64,000 nucleotides of DNA, from contig JAFSMO010000016.1 of assembly GCA_017447865.1 (NCBI GenBank), positions 1-64,000 of the forward strand, given 5' to 3'. Positions 16,861-25,784 of this stretch are shown in pieces (the first letter of the stretch is position 1; each line of letters starts with the position of its first letter). Source of the DNA: Thermoguttaceae bacterium. Lineage in GTDB: Bacteria > Planctomycetota > Planctomycetia > Pirellulales > Thermoguttaceae. The notes under the pieces were generated by a model that was not told where the DNA came from, searched no databases, and saw only the letters and a program-made list of their open reading frames with translations. The translations under genes were made by a program, and so were the position numbers.

Positions 16861-19800
16861 ATGAAGCGATTTTTGTTTTTCATTGCGTTGATGGGTGCGT
16901 ACGTTTCCTTCACTTCGTCCGTTTGGGCGGTTCAGGGGGGAATGACCGCGTGGTGGGTCGGAAGCGATTATACGAATACAAATGCCGGAACGGCCGTTTC
17001 GTGGACGGACCGCATCGGTTCCATCGGGGCGGATGCGATTGCCGGCGCGGGCGTTTACCCAACCTCCAACGGCGCTGGCGGAGTCGTATTTACCCGCTCC
17101 GGGGACGCGACAAACAGCGCGGGCTCCTACTTCTCTACGGCCACCAGCCAAAACCCCATCGCGGGAAAGACGAATTACACGATCCTCGTGGACTTTACCC
17201 CGACAAAAGTCGGCTGCAGCGGCGCAAATGATGCGTTTTATAAAGTCTCCGGGCTGGTCGGCGCGGAACAGGGCGGCGTGGTGTACGACTGGGGTCTCGG
17301 TTACGACGCAGCTAAAAGAATCGTCAGCGGCTACGGCAAGGGCCCGTCGGACGTTTCTCTGCGTCCCGCCACCGCGACCGTCGAGCTGAACACCGAAGCC
17401 GTTGCCGCGATGGTCGTCAACGGTACGAGCCTCACCACGTGGCAGGATGGCAGTCAAATCGCCTCCCAAACCATTCAGAACAATGCGCGAAACTCCAACG
17501 TCGCGGTGTACATCGGGCGCATGGGCGCTGACGGCGGGTACTACGAAGGAACGATCAAAGAGATCCGGATCTTCACCCGCGCGCTGGGCGCTTCCGAAGT
17601 GGCGAACTACACCGACATCATGAAAAACGGGACGGCCGTCTATACGTGGGCCGGCGGAACAGGAGTGCTCACCGACGCGAACTGGACGAACGCCGCCGGA
17701 GTCGCAGGCCAATCACTTGCCGCCAACTCCGCGGCCTTCATCGAATCGGGAACCGTCACGATGACCAACGACCCCGGACTGAAAACCCTGACGGTCGGTG
17801 ACGGCTCGTCCACCTCGACCGTCGCGACGCTCAACGCCACGAACGCGACGCTCACCGGTGCGCAGACCGTTATTTTGATCGGCGGCGGAACCATCTCAGG
17901 CCTCGGTGCGACCGTCTCGACGAATAATCTGCACGTTTCGGGCGGAACGCTTTCCGGACTCACCTCCATTTATTCCGAGGACGGCACCGCTACCCTCTAC
18001 ATGGAGGGCGGGCAGGTCAACGCCGGCGGCGCGTTTAACGTCGGAAATTACAGCGGAGTCGGCGGCGGTAAATTCGTCATCTCGGGCGGTACGTTCCAGA
18101 ACAGCGGCTACTTCTGCGTCGGAAACCGCTCGACGATGGGCGGCACGATGGAGATGAGCGGCGGAACGATGAATCTCGGCTGGCTGACCGTCGGGCACAA
18201 AACCACCGGCACCGTCACGATGACCGGCGGGACCATCGTCTGCACCGATCACGTCTCCATCGGTGAAGGAAACGAGGGCTCGACGCAAGGAAACGGCACC
18301 ATTAATATTCAGGGCGGTACGATGACCGTCACGAAAGAAATTTCCGTCGGGACCCAGAGCACCGGCGCGCTGAACATTTCCGGCGGCTCCGTCACGGCGG
18401 GCTCGGTAGTGGTCACGGGCAACGGCACGATGAACTTTTCCAACGGCACGATCGCGGCTCCGTTGACCAGCCTGGGCAACACCCAGATCACCGGCGGGAC
18501 CCTCTCCAATTCGCTGACCGTCACCGGCAGCAAGACCACGTGGTCCGGCGGCACGATCACCGGCCCGATCAACGTCAATTCCGGCGGAACGCTGGCCCTC
18601 AAAAATGGCACAAGAGCAATCAACGCTGCTTCCGGCGAACAGGTCCTGACGATCAATGGCGGTACGCTTCTTGACGACGGAGCGGGCAATCTGTCTATCG
18701 GTGAGGCCGGTCAGGGAAAGGTCGTCCTGAACAGCGGAAATCTCACCTACTACCACGACATCAACCTCGGCAATGGTACCACAGGTACCGGAACGATCGA
18801 AATGAACGGCGGGAAATTCACGTCCAACTCGTTTAACGTTGGCCGGTCTGGAACGGGCAATTTAAATATAGCGGCGGGCAGTTTCTCGACTGGTTACTAC
18901 CTTTCCATCGCGGACCAGCCCGGCTCGACCGGTAACGTAACCGTCTCGGGCGGAACCGCCACGGCAGGCAATACCCTTTCCGTCGGAAACCGCGGAACGG
19001 GAACCTACACGCAGACCGGTGGCATGGTGACGGCGGGTCAAGTTCAAGTCGGTCAAACCGTCGCCGGCGCAACAGGTGATCTGGACATTTCGGCCGGCGT
19101 CCTGAAATCGAACGGCACGCTGAAGATCGGCGGCACGGGAACCGGCACCATGGAAATGTCCGGCAGCGCGACGGTCAGCACGAACACGCTCGAAAACGCG
19201 CAGAACCTCACGTGGACCGGCGGCGATCTTTACCTCGGCACCTCCGCGACGGGCAATTTGACTCAGGACGGCGGGACGCTCTACGTGGGCGATCAGGTCA
19301 ACACGCAGACGCTGACCTGGACCCGCAAAACGAACAACGCGTTCCCGGGAGCCAGAGACGCCAAGATCAAAGACACATCGGCAGCAACGGTCGCCGATTT
19401 CTGGGCGAAATCCAAAACGACCGAGACGGATTACCCCCAAAGCGGAGTGACCACCCCCTCGACCATTACCGTCGGGTCGGCTTCGATCGCCAATTACCTC
19501 CCGCAGAACCTCGGTCTGGATTACTTCACGATCATTTATGAAGGTAAAATCTCCATTGATTCCGAAGGCGACTACAAATTCAACTTCAAGGGAGACGACG
19601 GCGGGTTCCTGTACGTGGACGGCGAGTGCGTCGCGCACATGACCCTCCTGGACGACGCCAGCCCGTGGGGCAAAGCGTCCATTTCCACGGCCATTCACCT
19701 CACGCCCGGCCTGCACGATTTCATGTTCCAATACTACGACGGCTACGGCGGGAACAACCTGACGGAGATGAACATGCAGAAACTCGGAGATGGAGGGGCC

Positions 19801-20256
19801 GTCGTTTCCACGACGAACCTGCTCGACGCGAGCGCTCCGTTTGCGACCGTCGTGCAAAATTACAAGAACGTAAAGGTCACGGGCGATTATACGCAGGGTG
19901 AAAACGCGGAAATCGTGATGGGTATCAACGCGGCCAACGGCGCGCACGACTCGCTCGAGATCACGGGCCAGGCCGAATTTAACGGCGCGCTGACGGTCAA
20001 CATCGAGAATGATCCGACCTTCATGAGTGACGTCCAGATCTTCAACGCCCCCAATGCGGAGTACAATTTCTCAGAGATCACGATCAACAGCATGTTCCCG
20101 CAGTCCGTCTGGAACCTGGACGGTCTGATGGCCGGCGGCGACGGTTTCATCCGCATTGACCGCAGTGCCGTGCCGGAACCGGCCACGTGGGTCTTGCTCC
20201 TCGCGGGCCTTTCGGGAATCTTTATGATTTCGCGCGGGAAAAAACGCCAGGGCTGA
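16861..20256 (+). CDS. Giant secreted beta-repeat protein with LamG-like, PA14-like and PEP-CTERM parts
   Basis: A 1131-residue exported protein. A signal peptide (1-23, ending VWAVQ) is followed by a concanavalin/LamG-like region (about 25-245). A long Gly/Thr/Asn-rich parallel-beta repeat zone (about 255-840) carries motifs such as GGTMTV and ISGGSVTAG, like autotransporter-associated repeats. A PA14-like segment follows (about 880-970; ISIDSEGDYKFNFKGDDGG). The C-terminus is a PEP-CTERM signal: VPEPATW, a hydrophobic helix, then RGKKRQG. Exosortase cleaves after such motifs and hands the protein to the cell surface. The 3' end overlaps the convergent lnt gene by 35 nt. It probably forms a surface or matrix fibre; its ligand is unknown. 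Confidence 0.85.
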   Translation: MKRFLFFIALMGAYVSFTSSVWAVQGGMTAWWVGSDYTNTNAGTAVSWTDRIGSIGADAIAGAGVYPTSNGAGGVVFTRSGDATNSAGSYFSTATSQNPIAGKTNYTILVDFTPTKVGCSGANDAFYKVSGLVGAEQGGVVYDWGLGYDAAKRIVSGYGKGPSDVSLRPATATVELNTEAVAAMVVNGTSLTTWQDGSQIASQTIQNNARNSNVAVYIGRMGADGGYYEGTIKEIRIFTRALGASEVANYTDIMKNGTAVYTWAGGTGVLTDANWTNAAGVAGQSLAANSAAFIESGTVTMTNDPGLKTLTVGDGSSTSTVATLNATNATLTGAQTVILIGGGTISGLGATVSTNNLHVSGGTLSGLTSIYSEDGTATLYMEGGQVNAGGAFNVGNYSGVGGGKFVISGGTFQNSGYFCVGNRSTMGGTMEMSGGTMNLGWLTVGHKTTGTVTMTGGTIVCTDHVSIGEGNEGSTQGNGTINIQGGTMTVTKEISVGTQSTGALNISGGSVTAGSVVVTGNGTMNFSNGTIAAPLTSLGNTQITGGTLSNSLTVTGSKTTWSGGTITGPINVNSGGTLALKNGTRAINAASGEQVLTINGGTLLDDGAGNLSIGEAGQGKVVLNSGNLTYYHDINLGNGTTGTGTIEMNGGKFTSNSFNVGRSGTGNLNIAAGSFSTGYYLSIADQPGSTGNVTVSGGTATAGNTLSVGNRGTGTYTQTGGMVTAGQVQVGQTVAGATGDLDISAGVLKSNGTLKIGGTGTGTMEMSGSATVSTNTLENAQNLTWTGGDLYLGTSATGNLTQDGGTLYVGDQVNTQTLTWTRKTNNAFPGARDAKIKDTSAATVADFWAKSKTTETDYPQSGVTTPSTITVGSASIANYLPQNLGLDYFTIIYEGKISIDSEGDYKFNFKGDDGGFLYVDGECVAHMTLLDDASPWGKASISTAIHLTPGLHDFMFQYYDGYGGNNLTEMNMQKLGDGGAVVSTTNLLDASAPFATVVQNYKNVKVTGDYTQGENAEIVMGINAANGAHDSLEITGQAEFNGALTVNIENDPTFMSDVQIFNAPNAEYNFSEITINSMFPQSVWNLDGLMAGGDGFIRIDRSAVPEPATWVLLLAGLSGIFMISRGKKRQG

Positions 20257-21955
20257 AAGCGAACGCCATCACGGCGAGCGGGATCCAAAGCAGGACCCCA
20301 CCCCACGCGGTGAAAACCGTGCGGCGCGGGTCCGGCTGAACGCTCGTATACAAAACCTGGGATTTACCGGCCGGGACCTCACCGAGGATCCGGCCGTTTG
20401 CGTTAATGGACGCGGTAATTCCCCAGTTCGCCGCGGTCAGGAACGGCTTCCGGTTTTCGATCGCCCGCAAAACACCGCACGCCTCGTGCATCCGCATCTC
20501 GTGCGAGTAGCGGAACCACCCGTTATTCGTCAGGTTGATGATGCAGTCCGGCTCCACCCCATCTTTTCTCGGGCCCGCGATCTGGCGGCGGGTCAGGCGG
20601 CTCAGGGCCGACTCGTAGCAAATGCTCAGGCTGGCGTGCAGTTCACGCCCTTCTTTCGTCCGGAAGGTCACGCAAACCGGTTTTTTCCCCGCGTCCTGTG
20701 ACCCGATCGGCAGGCCCGCGTCGATATTCGGGAACCATTTCTGAAGCGTCGGGATCAGCGGAACGTACTCCCCGAACGGGACGAGGATCATTTTGTGGTA
20801 CGCGGCCGCCGGGTCGAGTTTTTCCGTCTCAGGCCTCACCAAAATCGCCGAATTGTACACTTCCACGCGCTCCGGACGGTAGTAAAAAGTCGAGCAGCCG
20901 GTCAGAAACTGCGTCCCGACGCCGTAGTGGGCAAAGTTCAGAAGCTCCTCCTGCGACTGCCGCGACGCTCTGGAGAGCCAGCTCTGATAAACCTCCGAAT
21001 CGACGGGCGTTCCGTCCTCATTCCGGATTTTGGACGGCTGAAATGCGTTCGGCTCGGCAAAATACACGGAACTGCGGAAAATGCACTCGGGATAAACCGC
21101 CAAATCGACGTCACCGCGCGTCCGCACTTCCTCCACGAGTTTCAGGTACGCCGCCTCGGTTTTCTCGATCAGCTCGGGCGTATTTTCCAGATCGGCCGGA
21201 ACGTCTCCCTGCAGCAGCGCGATGGTCCCGCACTGCTCGTTCGGATTGGCCTGATGAAGCCGCCAGTCGCCGTAACCAAGGAGAAACATCAGGCCGAAGA
21301 TCAGGCAGATGAACGGGGTCTTCACGAGCTCGACGTTCATTTTCCTGGTGGACCTCAACATCACGCCGCAGAAGATTAGCCCCATACAGGCGCTCAAAAA
21401 CGCCAGAAACGACGAAACGCCCCACTGACCGAACAGGTCGGCGGTCTGAAGCCAAATCGGGTCACGCCAGAAAACGTCCGAGGCGGAACCCATCATGAAG
21501 CCGGAAAGGACCCACCCGCGCAGCACGTCGCAGGCGGCCCAGCTCATCGTGACCGAAAACAGAAAAGCGAGCGTCCGAAAAACCGGCGAAAAAACCCTCC
21601 GGCCCAGAACCGGATAAAAAATTCGCGGAAGCCGGCGGTGATATAAACGCCGCGCGCAGCCCACAAAAAGCGGAAGGTAAACGCCCAGGTACGCCCCCAG
21701 AGCGACCCAAAGTCCGTAATTGATCCAGTGCGGAAACCTCACGAAGTGCGTGACGTAAAACCAGAAACAGAACCCCGCAAGCCACAGTTTCGCGTACGGG
21801 TGCTTCCCCGGAAGCCTCCGCGGCAAAACCGGAAGCACGACCGCCGCCAGCGCCGGGAAAATCAGCCATTTCCACCCCACCAGGGGCAAAGCAAGCGCGT
21901 AGCACAGAACGTGCAAAACGAGCAGAAACGTGAAAAAATGCGAAGTCAGGAACAC
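20222..21955 (-). CDS. lnt: Apolipoprotein N-acyltransferase
   Basis: A 577-residue membrane enzyme that adds the third acyl chain to lipoproteins. The first ~195 residues hold several membrane helices. The C-terminal nitrilase-type domain shows the Glu-Lys-Cys triad: Glu in VYPECIF, Lys in YHKMILVPFGEYVP, Cys in ICYESAL, followed by NLTNNGWF and AIENRKP, all typical of Lnt. The start is GTG at 21955; AAAGG about 7 nt upstream serves as ribosome-binding site and lies inside one arm of an inverted repeat. It follows the FliN-like gene by 77 nt on the same strand and probably shares its transcript. The last 35 nt overlap the convergent PEP-CTERM gene. Confidence 0.88.
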   Translation of the reverse strand: MFLTSHFFTFLLVLHVLCYALALPLVGWKWLIFPALAAVVLPVLPRRLPGKHPYAKLWLAGFCFWFYVTHFVRFPHWINYGLWVALGAYLGVYLPLFVGCARRLYHRRLPRIFYPVLGRRVFSPVFRTLAFLFSVTMSWAACDVLRGWVLSGFMMGSASDVFWRDPIWLQTADLFGQWGVSSFLAFLSACMGLIFCGVMLRSTRKMNVELVKTPFICLIFGLMFLLGYGDWRLHQANPNEQCGTIALLQGDVPADLENTPELIEKTEAAYLKLVEEVRTRGDVDLAVYPECIFRSSVYFAEPNAFQPSKIRNEDGTPVDSEVYQSWLSRASRQSQEELLNFAHYGVGTQFLTGCSTFYYRPERVEVYNSAILVRPETEKLDPAAAYHKMILVPFGEYVPLIPTLQKWFPNIDAGLPIGSQDAGKKPVCVTFRTKEGRELHASLSICYESALSRLTRRQIAGPRKDGVEPDCIINLTNNGWFRYSHEMRMHEACGVLRAIENRKPFLTAANWGITASINANGRILGEVPAGKSQVLYTSVQPDPRRTVFTAWGGVLLWIPLAVMAFAFSPGVFSRAKS

Positions 21956-21961
21956 GGAACG

Positions 21962-22037
21962 CCTTTCAGAACGAATAGTGAAAACGAGCCGTGAGTTTCT
22001 GAAAGGTCGGATTCAGTGCCGAATCGTTTTCACTATT
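21962..22037 (-). promoter_or_regulatory. Two interleaved inverted repeats in the lnt leader
   Basis: Repeat 1: CCTTTCAGAA (21962-21971) and TTCTGAAAGG (21997-22006), 10 bp. Repeat 2: AATAGTGAAAACGA (21974-21987) and TCGTTTTCACTATT (22024-22037), 14 bp. Both are perfect. They alternate along the RNA, so the two hairpins exclude each other. The first buries the lnt ribosome-binding site AAAGG; the second leaves it free. The outer arm of repeat 2 overlaps the stop codon of the upstream gene. Confidence 0.6.
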
Positions 22038-23745
22038 TATTTAAATGGAGGTCTTGGACCCGGGCACCCACCCGGTTTTCGTATTCTACCGGAAATCCGC
22101 GTCCTGCGCAACCTCCATTTACAAAAACTTCGCAAGTTTTGTCGATTTTTTGACCCAAATTCAGAATGGTCCCTTTTTTCCAGCCCAGAATTTCCGAGAC
22201 CGAAACCCTTCCGCGACCGAGCAGGATCGAAACCGGAACGGGAACTTCCAGCCGTTTCTGAACGTCCGTCGGAGCCGTGAGGGCCGGAAACGCTTCCGTT
22301 TCGGCTTCTTCCGAAAAATCCTCCGTAAACGGCGTCAAAACGTGCGGCATTTCGACCGTCTCGGCTTCCTCGTCCGTTTCCATCAGCGTTTCCGGCTGGA
22401 TCTCATCCTTCGGTGGCTCGATCGTACTTTCCGGCTCGATCAGGCTCGAAACGACGAAAGAATTTTCCGACCAGTCCGTCAGCGCGACGGAGACCGGCTC
22501 AAACGGTTCCTCGGTGGTTAACGGGAACTCCACGATCTGCACCGGGTCGATCCCTTCGCATGGAATTTTCGTCTCCACGAGCGACGTCATGGGTGGGAGC
22601 GCAATCCCCGAAACCGGTGCAGGAGCAGAAGCAAATCCCGGATTCGCCATCGAACGCGAATACGCTGCAATGAGCATCGCCGCCTGGATCTCGTTCTTGA
22701 ACCGTTCCGTGGTCTTTTCCACACGAACGCGCCACCGCTGAGTGTTCATCGGGTGCTCGTACTGGATCTGGGAGAGGATCTGCTCCTCGCGCCGCGCACG
22801 CATTTTCGGCGAGTAGAGCGGCGTGCGGAAGTGAAAACGGTAAACCGTTTCGGAAACCGCGGCTTCTTCACTTTCCGACTCATTGGAATCGGTCTCGGCC
22901 GGGTCTTCCTCATTCGTTTCCGAGTCCGAAACGGGTTCCTCTGGAAGCGGGTCGGAAAGCATTTCAGGCGGCGCGACCGTCAAGGGCGAAACTTCCGTTT
23001 CCACCTCCACGCACTCAAGCGAGCGCACCGGCCGCGGACTCTCCACGTTCCGCGCGTTGGCGTCGCACGGGACCTCATGCTCCGCGAGAATCTCCGCCGA
23101 GGGAAGCGGCCCGAGCATCCACGCGCACCCTTCCCGACCGTCGAATTTTCGGATCGCAAACGAGCGGAATTTCGCCAGAGTTTCCATCGGAAGCGCGTCG
23201 AAAATCGACTCCAGCCCGGCAATTCGGCCATAGAAAAAATCTGGCCCGGTGTAAAACGGTTTCGCCTCGGAACTGGCCTCTTCGCCGTTTTCCTGGACCG
23301 ACGTTCCGTCCCAGTCCGGCGAGAAAAGCCGCTCCAGCTCGCTGGCCAGCAGTAGGATCCGCGATTTGCCGGCGATTCCCGGGTTTTCGAGCCACGGGGC
23401 CAGGATCTCGCCACGGTCCGCCACGAAAAAAACGCCCACGCCGTCCTCAAACGGGAACGAGACGGCAAAACCGCCCCCCTCGAACGTCCGCGGCCGCTTC
23501 CGGGAAACGCCGTTTTCCGTGGTCAGCGAGAGTTCAAAAACCTCCCCCACGACGTCGAGAAAACGCTCCAGACTCCCCGCGAGATTCAGCAAAAACGGCG
23601 ACGTCCGGCCGGAATCGAGCGGAACACCGGCCCCATCCGATTTCGGGGCGGCAAGGTTCAGACTTTCAAGAAATTCCTCCTCACCGAGGGGTTTGGAGTC
23701 CTCGGCCGGCGCGGGAAGCTGGTTTTTCAAGGAGGTTTCGCTCAT
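22033..23745 (-). CDS. FliN/FliY-like protein with C-terminal SpoA domain
   Basis: A 570-residue soluble protein. The last ~75 residues (VPVSILLGRGRVSVSEILGWKKG..., then FVNGGCAGRGFPVEY) match the SpoA fold of the flagellar switch proteins FliN/FliM and the type III secretion protein SctQ. The N-terminal region (about 45-150) includes a Trp-Leu-Glu-Asn-Pro segment and a SELERLFSPDW end, which I recall from planctomycete FliN proteins. The middle (about 230-480) is acidic, Glu/Pro/Thr-rich and probably disordered. Typical FliN has 80-200 residues, so this is unusually long. No other flagellar gene lies nearby. Function as a motor component is inferred from one domain. Confidence 0.65.
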   Translation of the reverse strand: MSETSLKNQLPAPAEDSKPLGEEEFLESLNLAAPKSDGAGVPLDSGRTSPFLLNLAGSLERFLDVVGEVFELSLTTENGVSRKRPRTFEGGGFAVSFPFEDGVGVFFVADRGEILAPWLENPGIAGKSRILLLASELERLFSPDWDGTSVQENGEEASSEAKPFYTGPDFFYGRIAGLESIFDALPMETLAKFRSFAIRKFDGREGCAWMLGPLPSAEILAEHEVPCDANARNVESPRPVRSLECVEVETEVSPLTVAPPEMLSDPLPEEPVSDSETNEEDPAETDSNESESEEAAVSETVYRFHFRTPLYSPKMRARREEQILSQIQYEHPMNTQRWRVRVEKTTERFKNEIQAAMLIAAYSRSMANPGFASAPAPVSGIALPPMTSLVETKIPCEGIDPVQIVEFPLTTEEPFEPVSVALTDWSENSFVVSSLIEPESTIEPPKDEIQPETLMETDEEAETVEMPHVLTPFTEDFSEEAETEAFPALTAPTDVQKRLEVPVPVSILLGRGRVSVSEILGWKKGTILNLGQKIDKTCEVFVNGGCAGRGFPVEYENRVGARVQDLHLNK

Positions 23746-23932
23746 GATTTCTGAACCCGATGAAGGGGGAAAATTAATGTACTGCGCGGCCTGAAATCGG
23801 TTTCAAGCCGTTTCATTCCTTACTATCGTCAAAACCCCTCCTTTCTTGAAACTTGAGCCGCTTTTGTTCCGCAAACTCTTTTTATTCGTCAAATTTTACG
23901 CAAGGAGTACTGGATTTTTCCTCAAACTCCGG

Positions 23933-23938
23933 TATAAT
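23933..23938 (+). promoter_or_regulatory. Probable -10 element for argH
   Basis: TATAAT in the sequence CCGGTATAATATTAAG, 88 nt before the GTG start. No convincing -35 element is present. Confidence 0.4.
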
Positions 23939-24025
23939 ATTAAGTGCAATCGGTACAGTTTGCCGAAAAATTGGATTAAGGGAAATTATATTTCCATCGA
24001 AGAACGAATCGAATTGGAGTTCACC

Positions 24026-25414
24026 GTGAGTCAGTCTCAAGCCGCGAATAAAGCGTGGGGCGGGGTTTTTGAAGAGGCCGCCGACCCCAGAATGGAAAAA
24101 TTCACCGAAAGCATCAGTTTTGACCGCCGTTTGTACCGCCAGGACATTCGCGGGTCCCAGGCTCATGCGGCGATGCTCGCGAAGGTCGGCGTCCTCACCG
24201 ACGCAGAAGCCGCCGCGATCCGGGACGGGCTTGAGGGGATCCTGCGCGACATCGAGGCGGGGAATTTCGAGTACTCGCTCAAGCTCGAGGACATTCACAT
24301 GCACGTCGAGAAGGAACTGATCAACCGCATCGGCGACACGGGGCGCAAACTGCACACGGGCCGGAGCCGAAATGACCAGGTTTCGACCGACTTCCGCCTC
24401 TGGGTCCGCGATGCGATCGACTCGCTGGACGGCCTGCTCGCGAACCTTCAGAAATCGTTCATCGACCGCTGCGACGCGGATTTCGACTGCATTCTGCCGG
24501 GCTACACGCACACGCAGCGCGCCCAGCCGGTGCTTGCGCCGCACTATTGGCTCTGCTACGTGGAAAAGTACGCGCGGGACCGTGAGCGTCTGGCCGACTG
24601 CCGGAAACGGGTGAACACGCTTTCGCTCGGCGCCGCGGCGCTGGCCGGGACTTCCATCCCGATCGACCGGTTTGAAACGGCGCGTCTGCTCGGTTTCGAG
24701 CGCGTGGCGGCCAACTCGCTGGACGTTTCGAGCGACCGCGATTTTGCGCTGGAATTCACGTTTTGCCTTTCGCTCATCGCCGAGCATTTGAGCACGTGGG
24801 CGGAAGAGTGGATCCTCTGGTCCACCTGCGAGTACGGCTTCCTCAAACTCCCGCAGAAGTTCTGCACCGGATCGAGCATCATGCCGCAAAAGGTGAACCC
24901 GGACGTTCTGGAGCTGATCCGCGGCAAAACGGCGCGCGTCATCGGCGATCTGCAGACCCTCATGGTGCTCGTGAAGGGGCTGATTTTGGCGTACAATCGC
25001 GACCTTCAGGAAGACAAAGAGCCGGTTTTCGACGCATACGACACGGTTTCGGCGGCGCTCGATCTGGCGGCCGATCTGGTACGCGACACGAAACTGAACC
25101 GGGAAGCGATCGAGGCCCGGCTTGAGAAAGGCTACCTCGACGCCACGACGTTCATGGAGTTCCTCATCAAGCGGGGCATTCCCCAGCGCACGGCGCACGG
25201 GATGGTCGGGCGGCTCGTCCGTTCCGCCATGAACCGCGGCATCGCGCTGGCCGAGCTTCCGCTGGCCGAGTTCCAGGCCGAGTGCCCCGAGCTGGACGAA
25301 AGCGTTTACGAGATCCTCGGTGTGCGCAAAGCGATCGAGGCGTTCCAGAGCTACGGCTCCACCGCCGCCGTGGAGGTCCGGAAGCAGATCGACGCGTGGA
25401 AGAAGCGCATTTAA
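24026..25414 (+). CDS. argH: Argininosuccinate lyase
   Basis: A 462-residue enzyme of the fumarase/aspartase superfamily that splits argininosuccinate into arginine and fumarate, the last step of arginine synthesis. I chose the GTG at 24026 (protein [13 protein letters not shown]...), because GGAG at 24016-24019 lies 6 nt upstream and the length then matches the family. An in-frame extension to 23846 exists but looks non-coding. Seen in the sequence are the N-terminal KAWGGVF and [11 protein letters not shown] segments, THTQRAQP, and the superfamily signature [12 protein letters not shown]. No other arg gene is nearby. The nearest gene upstream, the FliN-like gene, is divergent. Confidence 0.95.
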   Translation: MSQSQAANKAWGGVFEEAADPRMEKFTESISFDRRLYRQDIRGSQAHAAMLAKVGVLTDAEAAAIRDGLEGILRDIEAGNFEYSLKLEDIHMHVEKELINRIGDTGRKLHTGRSRNDQVSTDFRLWVRDAIDSLDGLLANLQKSFIDRCDADFDCILPGYTHTQRAQPVLAPHYWLCYVEKYARDRERLADCRKRVNTLSLGAAALAGTSIPIDRFETARLLGFERVAANSLDVSSDRDFALEFTFCLSLIAEHLSTWAEEWILWSTCEYGFLKLPQKFCTGSSIMPQKVNPDVLELIRGKTARVIGDLQTLMVLVKGLILAYNRDLQEDKEPVFDAYDTVSAALDLAADLVRDTKLNREAIEARLEKGYLDATTFMEFLIKRGIPQRTAHGMVGRLVRSAMNRGIALAELPLAEFQAECPELDESVYEILGVRKAIEAFQSYGSTAAVEVRKQIDAWKKRI

Positions 25415-25420
25415 AAATTT

Positions 25421-25711
25421 AAAGGCCCCCCTGAAAGGGGGGCTGCCGGCGAGCGGTGGGCTTTTTGCCCACTGTAAACTGGGGGGTTAAGAAACCAAGG
25501 AAAACCCACCCCGCTTCAAAACCCCTCCACCGCCTGCGGCGGTCCCCCTCCCCTTTCAGGGGAGGCTGGCACGTAGATTTTAAAGGCCCCCCTGAAAGGG
25601 GGGCTGGCGAGCGAAGCGAGACTGGGGGGGTCGGACCAAAAGATGGACTTTCCCCAGCTCCGGAACCCCACCACCGCCTGCGGCGGTCCCCCTCCCCTTT
25701 CAGGGGAGGCT
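25421..25711. repeat. Two copies of the ~130-bp composite palindromic repeat
   Basis: Copies at 25421-25567 and 25582-25711. Each starts with AAAGGCCCCCCTGAAAGGGG (a hairpin in itself), continues through CTGGGGGG, and ends with a GGCGG/CCGCC hairpin and CCCCTTTCAGGGGAGGCT. The ends are inverted versions of each other. This fills most of the 370-nt gap after argH; the rest (to 25784) holds a further partial end near 25723-25743 and nothing else that I recognise. Confidence 0.9.
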
Positions 25712-25784
25712 TCAGGTGAGTTTCCCTTTCAGGTGAGGCTTCACGCAAATTTTCCCGGACTTTTTACTTTTTCAGGTTTTTCCC

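Noticed and set aside
22033..23745. Flagellar or type III secretion gene cluster
   Set aside because: Only a single SpoA-domain protein; neighbours are lnt and argH.
25456..25748. Short open frames in the composite repeats (e.g. RLRRSPSPFRGG-type peptides)
   Set aside because: Products of the palindromic repeat; the same peptide-like words recur at each repeat copy on both strands.
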